A stretch of DNA of 64,000 nt from Sphaerimonospora sp050942215 (GCF_050942215.1 NZ_CP192056.1:4774001-4838000), one strand, 5' to 3'; shown: positions 32,786-42,256, counted from the stretch's first letter. Notes: generated from the sequence alone by a model not told the origin. A program made the numbers and translations.

Positions 32786-34129
32786 CTACGGCACGTGCGG
32801 CCGGCCCGGCGACATCACCGAGACCGCCGAGACCGCCGGGACCGCCGCCCTCGGCGACCTGGACGGAGACGTCCCCGAGCCGCGGCCGAGGTCGTATCCG
32901 CTCTCGGCGTGGGTCGCGCGGTCGAGGCCGGTCACCTCGTCCTGCGCGGTCACCCGGAAGCCCATGGTCCTGTCGATGACCTTTCCGATGATCCACGCCA
33001 TGCCGAAGGAGTAGAGCCCGACGGCCACAGGGCCGATCGCCTGCACGGCGAGCTGCGAGATCGGCCCCCCGTAGATCAGCCCCTGGTTCTGTCCGGGCGC
33101 GAACGGATAGTGGGCGACGAGGCCGAGGGCGACGGCGCCGATCGCACCGCCCACGAGATGCACGCCGACGACGTCAAGCGAGTCGTCGTAGCCGAACCTG
33201 CGCTTCAACCCGACGGCGCAGGCACAGGCCGTACCGGCGACGGCCCCGAGCACACCGGCCGCCCAGGGGTCGACGAAACCGCAGGCGGGGGTGATCGCGA
33301 CCAGGCCCGCCACGGCGCCGGACGCGATGCCGAGGGAGGTCGAGTGCCCGTCGCGCAGCTTCTCCACGATGATCCAGGCACCGGCGGCGGTGGCCGCCGC
33401 GATCTGCGTGTTGATGAACGCCAGACCGGCCGTGCCGTCGACGGCCAGTTCCGAGCCCGCGTTGAAGCCGAACCAGCCGAACCAGAGAAGACCGGCGCCG
33501 AGCAGCACCATGGGCAGGTTGTGCGGGCGCATCGGATCCTGCGGCCAGCCGACCCGCCTGCCCAGCACCAGCGCGAGCGCGAGTCCGGCGGCTCCGGCGT
33601 TCACGTGGACGACCGTGCCGCCGGCGAAGTCCTCGATGCCCAGACCGGCGAGCCAGCCGCCGCCCCACACCCAGTGGGCGACGGGGAAGTAGACCAGCGT
33701 CGCCCAGACGATCGCGAAGACGACCCAGGCGCCGAACCGCGCCCGGTCGGCGATGGCACCGCTGATCAGGGCGACCGTGATGATCGCGAACGTGAGCTGG
33801 AAGGCCGAGAACACCAGGCTCGGCATACCGGTTCCGTCATCGCCGGTGGCGGCGCCCACAAGGCTCTGCAGTCCGAACGCGTCGGCGCCCCCGACGAACC
33901 CGTTGACGAGGCCATCGGCCTCGCCGAACGTGTCGAACGCCATCGAATGTCCGTACAGGGTCCAGATGACGGTCACCGCGACCATGCTGACGAACGACAT
34001 CATCATCATGTTCAGGGCGCTCTTCGCTCTGGTCATGCCCCCGTAGAAGAACGCGAGGCCGGGAGTCATCAACAACACGAATGCGGTGGCCGTGATCATC
34101 CAGGCGGTGTTGCCGGTATCGATCTTCAC
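32786..34129 (-). CDS. amt: Ammonium transporter (Amt/MEP/Rh family)
   Basis: 447-aa membrane protein with about eleven hydrophobic segments. It reads A-W-M-I-T-A-T-A-F-V-L-L-M-T-P-G-L-A-F-F-Y-G-G at the start, with H-V-N-A-G-A-A-G-L-A including a pore His. Start GTG at 34129 has AAGGAGGG 8 nt upstream, preferred over the longer frame. Amt channels conduct ammonia/ammonium and are usually controlled by GlnK, but no glnK or glnD follows here, so this is an orphan amt. The C-terminal tail is Pro/Ser/Val-rich. Confidence 0.95.
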   Translation of the reverse strand: MKIDTGNTAWMITATAFVLLMTPGLAFFYGGMTRAKSALNMMMMSFVSMVAVTVIWTLYGHSMAFDTFGEADGLVNGFVGGADAFGLQSLVGAATGDDGTGMPSLVFSAFQLTFAIITVALISGAIADRARFGAWVVFAIVWATLVYFPVAHWVWGGGWLAGLGIEDFAGGTVVHVNAGAAGLALALVLGRRVGWPQDPMRPHNLPMVLLGAGLLWFGWFGFNAGSELAVDGTAGLAFINTQIAAATAAGAWIIVEKLRDGHSTSLGIASGAVAGLVAITPACGFVDPWAAGVLGAVAGTACACAVGLKRRFGYDDSLDVVGVHLVGGAIGAVALGLVAHYPFAPGQNQGLIYGGPISQLAVQAIGPVAVGLYSFGMAWIIGKVIDRTMGFRVTAQDEVTGLDRATHAESGYDLGRGSGTSPSRSPRAAVPAVSAVSVMSPGRPHVP

Positions 34130-34468
34130 CGACGCGGCCCTCCTTTCCACTGAGTCGATCACAGCGTGCAATTCCGCTGTTTCAGATCACGACCTCAAGT
34201 GTTTCGCCCGCGTGAAGCCATTGCACGGCACGTTTCCGGGAAATTTCGGCCACCTCACCGCGTACCGGAATTCACGGGCGCGCGGTCTCCGGCCGGCGGG
34301 TTCTCCCTCGGCCGACCGGCGCGCCGACGTGCGGAAACGCGGCCGAGCCGCGGCAAGACACGCTGGGGCATACTGAGACGCGCTGAGACGCGCTGAGACG
34401 CGAAAACGCGCACCCTGTTCGGATGCGCGTTCCCAAAAGCTCTCGCCGGAGGTTCCGTACCGCGTCGC
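34130..34468. other. Gap between sigma gene and amt, with a short tandem repeat
   Basis: 339-nt spacer. It should contain the amt promoter and the end of the sigma-factor transcript. At 34374-34402 the 10-mer tgagacgcgc is repeated (two full copies and a partial third). No recognisable GlnR-type box or gene was found by eye. Confidence 0.5.
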
Positions 34469-35395
34469 TCAGGCGGCCGCCGCCATCTTGCGCAGACGCG
34501 AGAGCGCGTCGCGCTCCAGCCGGCGGGCGCGGTCACGGCCGATGCCGTAACGCTCCCCTACCTCGGTCAAGGTGTGCTCCCGGCCGTCGACGAGGCCGTA
34601 ACGCCAGCGCAACATCTCGCTGACCTGACCTTCGAGCCCGGTCAGCCAGTCTTCCAGGCGTTCCTTGTCGAGCGTGGCCATCGCCTGCTCCTCCGGGTCG
34701 GCCCAGGTGTCGTCCGCGAGCATGTCGCCGAGCTCGGTCTCGTCCTCGTCTCCGACTCCGAGCTGCAGCGACACCGGGTCGCTGGCCCAGCGGCGCAGTT
34801 CCTTCACCCGCTCGATAGGCAGTTCGAGCACCTCGGCCAGCTCGGCGTCGGTCGGCTCGACGTCGAACTCGGCCAGCATGTCCCTGCGGACCCGCATCAG
34901 CCGGGTCATCTGCTCCCCCGCGTGCGTCGGCAGCCGTACCGGCCGGGCCTGCTCGTGAATCGAACGGCCGACCGCCTGCCTGATCCACCATGTGGCGTAG
35001 GTGGAGAACTTGTACCCCCGCCGATAGTCGAACTTCTCCACCGCGCGGACCAGGCCGAGGTTGCCCTCCTGGACCAGATCGATCAGCGGCATGCCCCGCC
35101 CGGAGTATTTCCTCGCCACCGCCACCACGAGCCTCAGGTTCGCCTGGATGAACTCGTCCTTGGCGCGGCGGCCCGAGATCGCTATGCGCTCCAGCTCCTC
35201 GTCGGTCGCATCCGCGATCTTCGGCTCGATCCGGCCGCTGTCGAGCAGCTGTTCGGCGAAGAGCCCGGCCTCGATGCGCTTGGCGAGCTCCACCTCCTGC
35301 TCAGCGGTCAGCAGGGGGACCCGCCCGATCTCGATCAGGTAGGTCCCGAGCAGGTCCCGATCCTGCCGGTCCTGCGTCCGATTCCCCGTCGCCAT
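34469..35395 (-). CDS. RNA polymerase sigma-70 factor, group 2 (RpoD/HrdB-like)
   Basis: 308-aa sigma factor. Region 1.2 D-L-L-G-T-Y-L-I-E-I-G-R-V-P-L-L is near the start. Region 2 holds N-L-R-L-V-V-A-V-A-R-K-Y and K-F-S-T-Y-A-T-W-W-I-R-Q-A, the core-binding and -10 recognition helices. Region 4 ends with an HTH (T-L-T-E-V-G-E-R-Y-G-I). The long region 1.1 of the primary sigma is missing, so it is a principal-like alternative factor (Hrd type). The ATG giving M-A-T-G-N-R has AGAGGTG upstream. Monocistronic. Confidence 0.93.
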   Translation of the reverse strand: MATGNRTQDRQDRDLLGTYLIEIGRVPLLTAEQEVELAKRIEAGLFAEQLLDSGRIEPKIADATDEELERIAISGRRAKDEFIQANLRLVVAVARKYSGRGMPLIDLVQEGNLGLVRAVEKFDYRRGYKFSTYATWWIRQAVGRSIHEQARPVRLPTHAGEQMTRLMRVRRDMLAEFDVEPTDAELAEVLELPIERVKELRRWASDPVSLQLGVGDEDETELGDMLADDTWADPEEQAMATLDKERLEDWLTGLEGQVSEMLRWRYGLVDGREHTLTEVGERYGIGRDRARRLERDALSRLRKMAAAA

Positions 35396-35597
35396 TCGCT
35401 GGCACCTCTTCCACCGCGCGGCCATGTGCACTGTGCGGATCCGGATCCCCGGTCCCTGACCCGACCAACGAATTCTCCGTGGCAAAGATTCCGTAATTTA
35501 ATACGTCCGGGGAATGGTTTTCGATTCCTCCCCAAGGAGGATGCGCTCCCCGGAGAATCCCCGACTACCCTGGCGGCGGCGGTCCAAACGAGGCCGG

Positions 35598-36287
35598 TCA
35601 GCGCGTGGGACCTGCGGCCGGCCGTACGGTGATCTCGGTGACGTGGGCGTCCGGTGTGGCCGTGACGGCGGCGAGCACGGCCCTCGCCACCGACTCCGGG
35701 TGCAGGTAACGGTCCGGCTGGTACGGGCCGCCCTCCTGGGCCCGCACGTCCCGCTGCATGTCGGTGTCCACCCGGCCGGGGTAGATCGTGGTGACCCGTA
35801 CGCCGTTGGGGTGCTCCTCGTCGCGCAGCACATCGGCGAAGGCGCGCAGCGCGAACTTGCTCGCCGCGTAGGAGCCCCAGTTGGCGTTGGCCCGCTGCCC
35901 TGATCCGGAGTTGACGAGCACCACATGGCCGTGCGCCGCCCGCAGGGCGGGCAGCAGCAGCCGGGTCAGCTCGGCCACCGCCACGACATTGATCTCAAGG
36001 GTTCTCCGCCACACCTCCGCCGGCATGTCGGCGAGCCGGCCGAGCCGGGCGATCCCCGCACTGTGGACGAGCAGGTCGAGCTCATCGATCCCCGCGACGT
36101 CCGCCGGGGTGAGCTCGGCCAGTTCCACCGTCCAGGGACGGGCACCCGGCAGTTCGGCGCAGAGCCGGTCGAGCGCGGCGCGGTCCCGGCCACCGAGCAG
36201 CAGGTCGTGTGTGGGGGCGAGGGCTCGGGCGACCGCTGCGCCCACCCCCCGCGAGGCACCGGTGATCAAAGCCATGGACCGTCTCAT
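35598..36287 (-). CDS. Short-chain dehydrogenase/reductase (SDR)
   Basis: 229-aa Rossmann-fold oxidoreductase. Cofactor motif T-G-A-S-R-G-V-G near residue 10, N-V-V at the strand 5 position, catalytic Ser (V-N-S-G-S-G), and Y-A-A-S-K with Tyr and Lys. The TGxxxGxG and Arg suggest NADP(H). Start at 36287 or 36275; GAGG is 3 nt before the former. Substrate cannot be told. A hairpin lies upstream and separates it from the next minus-strand gene. Confidence 0.88.
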   Translation of the reverse strand: MRRSMALITGASRGVGAAVARALAPTHDLLLGGRDRAALDRLCAELPGARPWTVELAELTPADVAGIDELDLLVHSAGIARLGRLADMPAEVWRRTLEINVVAVAELTRLLLPALRAAHGHVVLVNSGSGQRANANWGSYAASKFALRAFADVLRDEEHPNGVRVTTIYPGRVDTDMQRDVRAQEGGPYQPDRYLHPESVARAVLAAVTATPDAHVTEITVRPAAGPTR

Positions 36288-36361
36288 GATCCTCACTCTA
36301 GGTCTCGCCGCGCCGCCCCGCCGACCAGGAGAGCGGTCAGGAGAGCCGATCGGGAGAACGG

Positions 36362-36394
36362 CGGGGCGCCCGGTGTGAACACCGGAGCGCCCCG
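36362..36394. terminator. Hairpin between the nucleotidyltransferase and SDR genes
   Basis: Arms CGGGGCGC-CCGGTGT and ACACCGG-AGCGCCCCG pair over 15 bp with a single bulge and a 2-nt loop. On the minus strand it follows the gene ending at 36591 by about 200 nt. No T-run is present, as is usual for GC-rich actinomycetes. Confidence 0.6.
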
Positions 36395-36590
36395 CCTCAG
36401 ACCACGGTCCGGGCGCGCCCGCACGCGCGCCCCGCCGCGATATGAAGGAGAGGTAACGCACCTCAGAACTTCCCGATCCTCGGTCGGGACAAGCTGTGGA
36501 TCGGTGTAAGCCCTGCTCACGGCGCCCCCACGGGGAGGTCAGCACGCCGTGCGCCCCGCATCCCGAGTGACCCGGCCCGCCTCGGGAGGC

Positions 36591-37289
36591 TCAGTCGATC
36601 TCGGGGATGTCCAGGTCGAACTCGGCGTCGCCGTCATCGACCCGGCGAAGCTTGATGTCCTCCACCCAGGCGTAGACGAACCGCCGGACCTCGGCGATCC
36701 GCTCCTCGTCGAGGCCGTAGTCTCCGAACGCCTCGTCCGCCAGGAGGTCGACGGTCTCCAGCCGTTCGATCAGGTGCTCCGTACGCCAGTCGTCGTCATG
36801 GCGGGCGCCCAGCCGTTCGAGCGAGCGGAAGCCGTACAGGTCGGAGACCGAGGCCACATCGGCGAAGTCCCGCGGCAGGCCGCGGTCGTGGAGCGCCCTG
36901 ACCTTGAGGCCGACCACGTCGTCGAGGCCCACGACGGGGCACGGCTCGACGGCGGCGTGCCGGTCTCGCAGGACCTCGCCGAGCAGCGTGACCTCGCACG
37001 TCTGGCCGGTGATCACGTCGGTGGCGACGACACGTCCCGTCCGCCGGCCGCTCTCCCCCACCTCGGCGGCCAGACCGGTCGCGCGGAAGGCGGCGGCCAT
37101 CGCTTCGGCGATCTCTGCGGGCGGCGTCTCGTCCCCGGTCGCGAACGTCAGGTCGTCGACCGGGCGGTCCGTACGGCCGTGCGCGCGCAGCGCGTAACCG
37201 CCGGCGAGCAGCAGGCCGTACCGGTCGAGGACGGCGCGGGCGTCCTCGACGAGGCGGAGATGGAAGGGGGGAAGTTCGACCCTGGTCAC
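36591..37289 (-). CDS. Nucleotidyltransferase, AbiEii/AbiGii-toxin-like
   Basis: 232-aa protein with the nucleotidyltransferase start L-L-L-A-G-G-Y-A-L-R-A-H-G and the following D-D-L-T-F-A-T. In family members this second motif normally reads D-[ILV]-D, so the second metal-binding Asp appears replaced by Thr. A further acidic residue, G-Q-T-C-E-V-T, may serve as the third carboxylate. GTG start at 37289 with AAAGG 7 nt upstream. AbiEii proteins are toxins of phage-defence TA systems, but many actinobacterial homologues have no known role. A small gene lies 110 nt upstream. Confidence 0.75.
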   Translation of the reverse strand: MTRVELPPFHLRLVEDARAVLDRYGLLLAGGYALRAHGRTDRPVDDLTFATGDETPPAEIAEAMAAAFRATGLAAEVGESGRRTGRVVATDVITGQTCEVTLLGEVLRDRHAAVEPCPVVGLDDVVGLKVRALHDRGLPRDFADVASVSDLYGFRSLERLGARHDDDWRTEHLIERLETVDLLADEAFGDYGLDEERIAEVRRFVYAWVEDIKLRRVDDGDAEFDLDIPEID

Positions 37290-37399
37290 CAGGCCGCCTT
37301 TCCGGAAATGCACGTGGTCATCGCTTCGGCACGTCAGCACTCGATCGCGGCGAATCGGCTCGACGTCACGGCCGGGAGCCGGTCCCCGCCCGGAAAAGG

Positions 37400-37594
37400 C
37401 TATCCGGGCAGATCGTAGAGCAGGCGGATATGCCAGGCGGTGTCGAGGATGTCGTACCACGTCAGGCACAGCCTGGCCTCGGCCTCCTCGGTGTGGGCCT
37501 CGGCAGCCAGCAGACGGTCGCCGGTCAGGTGGGCCGCCTCCCGTTTCAACTCGGCGGCCATCTTCTGGAACATGAAATGCTCGCGAGACTCCAT
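37400..37594 (-). CDS. Small hypothetical protein
   Basis: 64-aa protein M-E-S-R-E-H-F-M-F-Q-K-M-A-A-E-L, mostly helical, with a Trp-Tyr-containing end. I recognise no family. It is the upstream neighbour of the nucleotidyltransferase gene on the same strand, so the two might be co-transcribed. Only one ATG is plausible for the start. There is no sign of a DNA-binding antitoxin fold. Confidence 0.6.
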   Translation of the reverse strand: MESREHFMFQKMAAELKREAAHLTGDRLLAAEAHTEEAEARLCLTWYDILDTAWHIRLLYDLPG

Positions 37595-37725
37595 TCCGCC
37601 GCCTTCCGCCTAGAGCAACTGTTCCTCCCAGAAATACCCCTATATGCCGTCAAAATTCGTACGGCGGGCGATCGCCGCCTGTTCCGATGCTGCGGGCTCA
37701 CCCGGCCGCGGCGCTCCCGGGCCTC

Positions 37726-38703
37726 TTACGAGACCGGGTGGGCGGCGATGGCGAGGGTCAGCGCGTAGTCCCCGGCGGGATCGGTGTACCGGCGGGCGAC
37801 CGCGAACCCGGCTCGCGTGAGCTCGGCGGCCAGGCCCTCCTCCCGGAACTTGGCGCTGATCTCCGTACGGATGTCCTCGCCCGCCCGGACGACGACGGTG
37901 AGACCGAGCGCGCGGATCGCGATCCGCATGGTGCGGGTGGCACGCAGACGCATCTCGATCCACTCGTTGTCCTCGTCGTAGAGGACGACGTGGTCGAAGG
38001 CCTCCGGCCGGAAGTCGGCGGCCAGCTCCCGGTTGAGCACGCGCAGGACGTTGCGGTTGAAATCGGCGGTCACACCGAGGGCGTCGTCGTAGGCCGCGAC
38101 CAACCGGCCGACGTCCTTCACCAGGTCGGTGCCGAGAAGCAGCGTTTCCCCCGGCCGCAGCGTGGCGCGCAGCTCCTTCAGGAACACCTCCCTGGCCGCG
38201 GGCGGCAGATTTCCGATCGTGCCGCCGAGGAAGGCCACCATCCGGCGGCCCGGCCTGGGCAGCAGCGCCAGGTGGCGTTCGAAGTCGGCACGGACGGGCC
38301 GCAGGTCGAGCTGGGGATAGCGGACGGCGAGCCGGGCCGCTGCCGCCTCCAGCGTGACCACGTCGACGTCGACCGGCAGGTAAGCGAGCAGCGTCCCCTC
38401 CGAGGTGAGCGCGTCGAGCAGCAGCACCGTCTTCTCGCTGGTGCCGGATCCCAGCTCGACGAGCGTGTCGGCCCGGCTCAGCGCGGCGATGTCGCGGACG
38501 TGCCGGCGCAGGATGTCCAGCTCCCGCCGGGTCGGGTAGTACTCGGGGAGACGGGTGATCGCCGAGAACAGCTCGCCGCCCGCCTCGTCGTAGAACCACT
38601 TCGGCGGAAGCCACTTGGGCGTGGCCGTGAGCCCGATGCGGACGTCGTGCTCCAGCGCCTGCCGCAGATAGTCCTCGTCCAGATGGTCGATCATCACGGC
38701 CAT
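37726..38703 (-). CDS. egtD: L-histidine N-alpha-methyltransferase EgtD
   Basis: 325-aa SAM-dependent enzyme that trimethylates the alpha-amino group of histidine to hercynine, the first committed product in ergothioneine synthesis. It shows P-P-K-W-F-Y-D-E-A-G, E-L-G-S-G-T-S-E-K-T for SAM binding, F-L-G-G-T-I-G-N and F-N-R-N-V-L, all EgtD signatures. ATG at 38703 has AGGAG 6 nt upstream. It is the last gene of egtA-B-C-D. Confidence 0.96.
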   Translation of the reverse strand: MAVMIDHLDEDYLRQALEHDVRIGLTATPKWLPPKWFYDEAGGELFSAITRLPEYYPTRRELDILRRHVRDIAALSRADTLVELGSGTSEKTVLLLDALTSEGTLLAYLPVDVDVVTLEAAAARLAVRYPQLDLRPVRADFERHLALLPRPGRRMVAFLGGTIGNLPPAAREVFLKELRATLRPGETLLLGTDLVKDVGRLVAAYDDALGVTADFNRNVLRVLNRELAADFRPEAFDHVVLYDEDNEWIEMRLRATRTMRIAIRALGLTVVVRAGEDIRTEISAKFREEGLAAELTRAGFAVARRYTDPAGDYALTLAIAAHPVS

Positions 38704-38742
38704 GAGTCGCTCCTCGTCGAACGGTTCTCGATCCAACGGGTC

Positions 38743-39555
38743 TCAGCGGGACGGTCTCCGGCCGATCGGGGCGATCAGCACGCCGTCGGGGGACGCCGAC
38801 AGGAGGCTGCGGTCGGGCACCGGACGCCATCCCGGGCGGTCGTCCAGCGGCTCGCTGGCCACGAGCACCCCCTCGCCGACGTGGACGTACAGGCTGTCCC
38901 CCCACGCGACGGCGGCCACCTCGGCGCCGCCGCAGGCGAGCAGGTTGAGCCGGGCCCCCGGATCGGCGGCGGCGGCCCGCTCGACGACGACGGTCAGTGC
39001 CTCGGCGATCGAGGCCCCGGCCCGCAGCCCGGTGAACACGAGGGCGGCGAGCCACGCCGAGTCGCACACGCTCTCGGGCTCGCACCGGCACTCAGGTTCG
39101 TACGAGCTCTCAGAGTCGTACGGGTTCTCGGGGTCGCGCGGGTTCTCGGGGGTGCCCAGGCAGGCGAGGTCGGCCGCCAGCCGTCTGACGCCGTCCCGCC
39201 CGACCCGCCCGTTGTGGCTCAGCAGCCACCGCCCGTCCGCGAACGGCGCCGTGGCCGTCTCCTCGACGGGCATGCCCACCGTGGCGCACCGCACGGCGGC
39301 GATGAGACAGGTCGACCGCGCCGTCGCGGCCAGGCCGGGCAGGTTGGCGTCGGACCAGATGGGGACGGCACGGCGGTAACGCACCGGCTCGCGACGTGCC
39401 AGGTCGTACCAGCCCATGCCGAAACCGTCGGCGTTGACCGTGCCGTACCGCTGCATCCGCGGTGCGTACGCCTGCTTGAGCAGGCCGTTCTCCGGCTCGG
39501 AGATCAGCCACGAGAGCGGCCGGGCCGGGCCGAACCACGCCACATGACGGCACAC
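38743..39555 (-). CDS. egtC: Gamma-glutamyl-hercynylcysteine sulfoxide hydrolase EgtC
   Basis: 270-aa class II glutamine-amidotransferase-like hydrolase that removes glutamate from the intermediate. The GTG start is followed at once by catalytic Cys2 (C-R-H-V-A-W). N-A-D-G-F-G-M-G-W-Y and L-S-H-N-G are family motifs. A Pro/Glu/Asp/Ser-rich insert at about residues 138-165, encoded by short degenerate DNA repeats, sits between conserved blocks and is unusual. It lies 13 nt from egtB. Confidence 0.95.
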   Translation of the reverse strand: MCRHVAWFGPARPLSWLISEPENGLLKQAYAPRMQRYGTVNADGFGMGWYDLARREPVRYRRAVPIWSDANLPGLAATARSTCLIAAVRCATVGMPVEETATAPFADGRWLLSHNGRVGRDGVRRLAADLACLGTPENPRDPENPYDSESSYEPECRCEPESVCDSAWLAALVFTGLRAGASIAEALTVVVERAAAADPGARLNLLACGGAEVAAVAWGDSLYVHVGEGVLVASEPLDDRPGWRPVPDRSLLSASPDGVLIAPIGRRPSR

Positions 39556-39568
39556 CTCGGTCCTCCGG

Positions 39569-40936
39569 TCAGTCTTCCGAGCGGGCGCAGCGGAAACCGG
39601 CGAAGATCTGCCGGCGGATCGGGTAGTCCCAGTTCCGGAACGTCGTCCTGACCGCCGTGGGATGCGTGGCCCAGGATCCGCCGCGCAGCACCCGGTAGCT
39701 CTCCCCGAAGAACACCTCGCTGTACTCGGGATACGGAAAGCTCCGATAACCGGGATAGGGCAGGAACCAGGAGTCGGTCCACTCCCAGACGTCGCCGATG
39801 AGCTGCTCGACGCCGTACGGCCCTGCCCCCCGGGGGAAGGCCCCGACGGGCGCGGGACGGGCGGCCCGGTTGCCGAGGTTGGCCTGCTCGGCGTCCGGCG
39901 GCAGGTCGCCCCACGGGTAGGCGTGCCCGCCGCACGCCTTCTCCCACTCGGCCTCGGTCGGCAGCCGTCTGCCCGCCCAGCGCGCGTACGCGTCGGCCTC
40001 GTACCAGGAGACGTGCTGCACGGGCTCGTCCTCCGGCACGGGCTCCGTCCTGCCGAAGCGCGTGCGCACCCAGGCGTCGCCGTCCCGCGTCCAGAACAGC
40101 GGCGCGCGCACCCCGGAGCGGCAGACCCATTTCCATCCCCTGGGGTCCCACCAGCGAGGCTCGTCGTACCCGCCGTCGGCGATGAACGCCGCGAAGGCGG
40201 CGTTGCTCACCGGGTGGCGGTCGATCCAGTAGTCCGGCAGGTGCCGGCGATGGGCGGCCCGCTCGTTGTCGTACGCCCAGGGCGAGGCATGGCCGGCGCC
40301 CATCGTGAAGATCCCCGCCGGAATGTGGATCTCCTCGGCGACCGGACCGCCGGGCCGGTCGGCGTACGGGCCGGTGGGCAGCTCGCCGTCCGGCACCAGT
40401 CCGGGCCGCCCGGACAGCTGCAGCGTCGCGAGCATGGTCTCGGCATGCTGGTGCTCGTGCTGCGCCACCAGCCCGAAGACGTACCCTCCGGCGCGCAGCG
40501 GGTCGGGACCGCCGGGGCGCATGGCGCCGGGGTCCATCTCGCCGAGCACGTCGAACACCCGGCCGCGCACACCGCGGATGTAGCGCCTCACCTCGTCCGG
40601 CGAGAGGAGCGGCAGGGACGGCCGGTCCCTGCGCGGCTGCTTGAACGCGTCGTAGATGTCGTCGATCTCCGGTCGCAGCGGGGCGATCCCGCCCACCGCG
40701 CGCAGCACCCACAGCTCCTCGTAGGCTCCGACGTGGGCGAGGTCCCACACCAGGGGCGACATCAGCGGCGAGTGCTGCCGGACGAGCAGGTCGTCGTCAG
40801 CGTCGGTGTACGTCAGCGAGCGCGCGCGCACCGTCGCCAGCTCGGCCACGATCCGTTCTTTCAGCCTGTCCGGATCGTTCCATGAGTACGGATCGTCCGC
40901 TCCGCTCTTGCCGTGGAGATCGTTGAGCTCGGTCAT
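39569..40936 (-). CDS. egtB: Hercynine oxygenase EgtB (sulfoxide synthase)
   Basis: 455-aa non-heme iron enzyme that joins hercynine with gamma-glutamylcysteine using oxygen. An N-terminal DinB-like domain supplies iron ligands: D-L-A-H-V-G-A-Y near residue 67 and H-E-H-Q-H-A-E near residue 160. The C-terminal formylglycine-generating-enzyme-like domain includes W-E-K-A-C-G-G and R-V-L-R-G-G-S-W. The ATG overlaps the egtA stop by 4 nt. Confidence 0.96.
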   Translation of the reverse strand: MTELNDLHGKSGADDPYSWNDPDRLKERIVAELATVRARSLTYTDADDDLLVRQHSPLMSPLVWDLAHVGAYEELWVLRAVGGIAPLRPEIDDIYDAFKQPRRDRPSLPLLSPDEVRRYIRGVRGRVFDVLGEMDPGAMRPGGPDPLRAGGYVFGLVAQHEHQHAETMLATLQLSGRPGLVPDGELPTGPYADRPGGPVAEEIHIPAGIFTMGAGHASPWAYDNERAAHRRHLPDYWIDRHPVSNAAFAAFIADGGYDEPRWWDPRGWKWVCRSGVRAPLFWTRDGDAWVRTRFGRTEPVPEDEPVQHVSWYEADAYARWAGRRLPTEAEWEKACGGHAYPWGDLPPDAEQANLGNRAARPAPVGAFPRGAGPYGVEQLIGDVWEWTDSWFLPYPGYRSFPYPEYSEVFFGESYRVLRGGSWATHPTAVRTTFRNWDYPIRRQIFAGFRCARSED

Positions 40937-42069
40937 ACGATCATCTCCTCGATCAGGTCGACGGCCGGGGATCGTCCCGATTCGATGTGCTTGGCGGTGA
41001 ACGCGCCGACCCGGGCGACCAGCTCCGGCTCCGCCCCCGACCGGGGCAGAGCCTCGGCCGCCGCCCGGAAACACGTGGCGGCCGCCCGGCGCAGATCCGG
41101 ATCGGCCAGCCCCAGGCGGGCCGCCTCGGTCCATCGGCCGTCCACCCGCGCCGCCGCCTCCATCGCGGTCTCGGCCGCCCGATCGTCGGCGATCAGGGCG
41201 TGGACGACGGCCGCAGCCACCGCCCAGTCGTCGGCCCCCTGGGCGTCGAGGTAGCGGATCTCCAGCCAGCCGCGTGGCCGTACCGGCGGGAAGAGAGTGG
41301 TGGCGTGATAGGCCAGGTCCTCCTCCTCCGGCGGCCGGCCCGCCACCCGGGCGAAGTCGCGGAACGCCGAGCCGTCGAGGACCGGGCGCAGGCCGCCCTC
41401 CGCACATCTGATCATCATCAGGCGGGCGTCGAGGAGGTAGCGCGCCCAGTCGGCGGCCGGGTCGCCGCCCTGCCCTGGCGGCGCGACCGGCGCGGTCCTG
41501 CTGGGATCGAGGGCGCCCCAGACGGCCTGCCGCGCCGACATCCATCCTCCGGCCGGCGAGTTGGCGAAGGCCGCCACCAGCACGGGGCCGAGCCGGTGCG
41601 CGCGGGTCCAGCGCGCGACGGGATCGGCGCCCATGTCGATGTTGAGCTGGATGGACGCGGTCGAGCACATCATGGTGAGGCCGTACGGCACGCCGAGGAA
41701 GGCCGCCATGGCCTCATAACGCGGCTCGCGCAGCTGCCGTACCGGCGGGCGCCGCGGGTCGAGCCCCGTCCCGCCGAGCGACAGCCCGGCCTCACCGAGC
41801 GCGTGCCGTACGGCTCGGACGTCGGCGGCGAGGCGCGCGACGGCGACGGGCAGCGGGCCCGGCGGCCCGGAGAGTTCGAGCTGCCCGCCGGGTTCGAACG
41901 TGACGCGGCTCCCGCCGGGCAGCGGCGGGAGCGCATCGCGGATCCGGGACACGGGCACCTGCTCCGCGGGGTGGACGGCGTCGTAGACCAGGAACTCCAG
42001 CTCGACGCCCAGCCGGTCCGCACCGCTCCCGTGAAAGCACTCACGGGCGTACGCCTGAACATCGGTCAT
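40933..42069 (-). CDS. egtA: Glutamate-cysteine ligase EgtA
   Basis: 378-aa GCS2-type ligase that makes the gamma-glutamylcysteine used by EgtB. It has G-V-E-L-E-F-L near residue 21 (ATP/metal site), M-C-S-T-A-S-I-Q-L-N-I-D and R-G-W-L-E-I-R-Y-L-D. ATG at 42069 has GGAGG upstream. First gene of the operon; its stop overlaps the egtB start. egtE (the C-S lyase) is not in this window, as is often the case where it is unlinked. Confidence 0.95.
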   Translation of the reverse strand: MTDVQAYARECFHGSGADRLGVELEFLVYDAVHPAEQVPVSRIRDALPPLPGGSRVTFEPGGQLELSGPPGPLPVAVARLAADVRAVRHALGEAGLSLGGTGLDPRRPPVRQLREPRYEAMAAFLGVPYGLTMMCSTASIQLNIDMGADPVARWTRAHRLGPVLVAAFANSPAGGWMSARQAVWGALDPSRTAPVAPPGQGGDPAADWARYLLDARLMMIRCAEGGLRPVLDGSAFRDFARVAGRPPEEEDLAYHATTLFPPVRPRGWLEIRYLDAQGADDWAVAAAVVHALIADDRAAETAMEAAARVDGRWTEAARLGLADPDLRRAAATCFRAAAEALPRSGAEPELVARVGAFTAKHIESGRSPAVDLIEEMIV

Positions 42070-42256
42070 CCGCCCTCCATCGGCGCCAGCGCAGGCCCTG
42101 CCGATGTGAATTCCTGCCCGGAATATCCACATTCAACCCATATGGGCACGAATGGGTCTATTGATCGATAATTAGGACAAATGGCGTGATCGTGGCGTGA
42201 TCGTGTCCGTCAAGGCCGGGCTCGTACGCCCCGGCGTCCCGCCCCGCCGCTGCCGG
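42070..42256. other. Divergent spacer between egtA and dapD
   Basis: About 200 nt between oppositely oriented starts, AT-richer near 42110-42180. It must carry the egt promoter. No clear -35/-10 was picked for egt. Confidence 0.4.
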
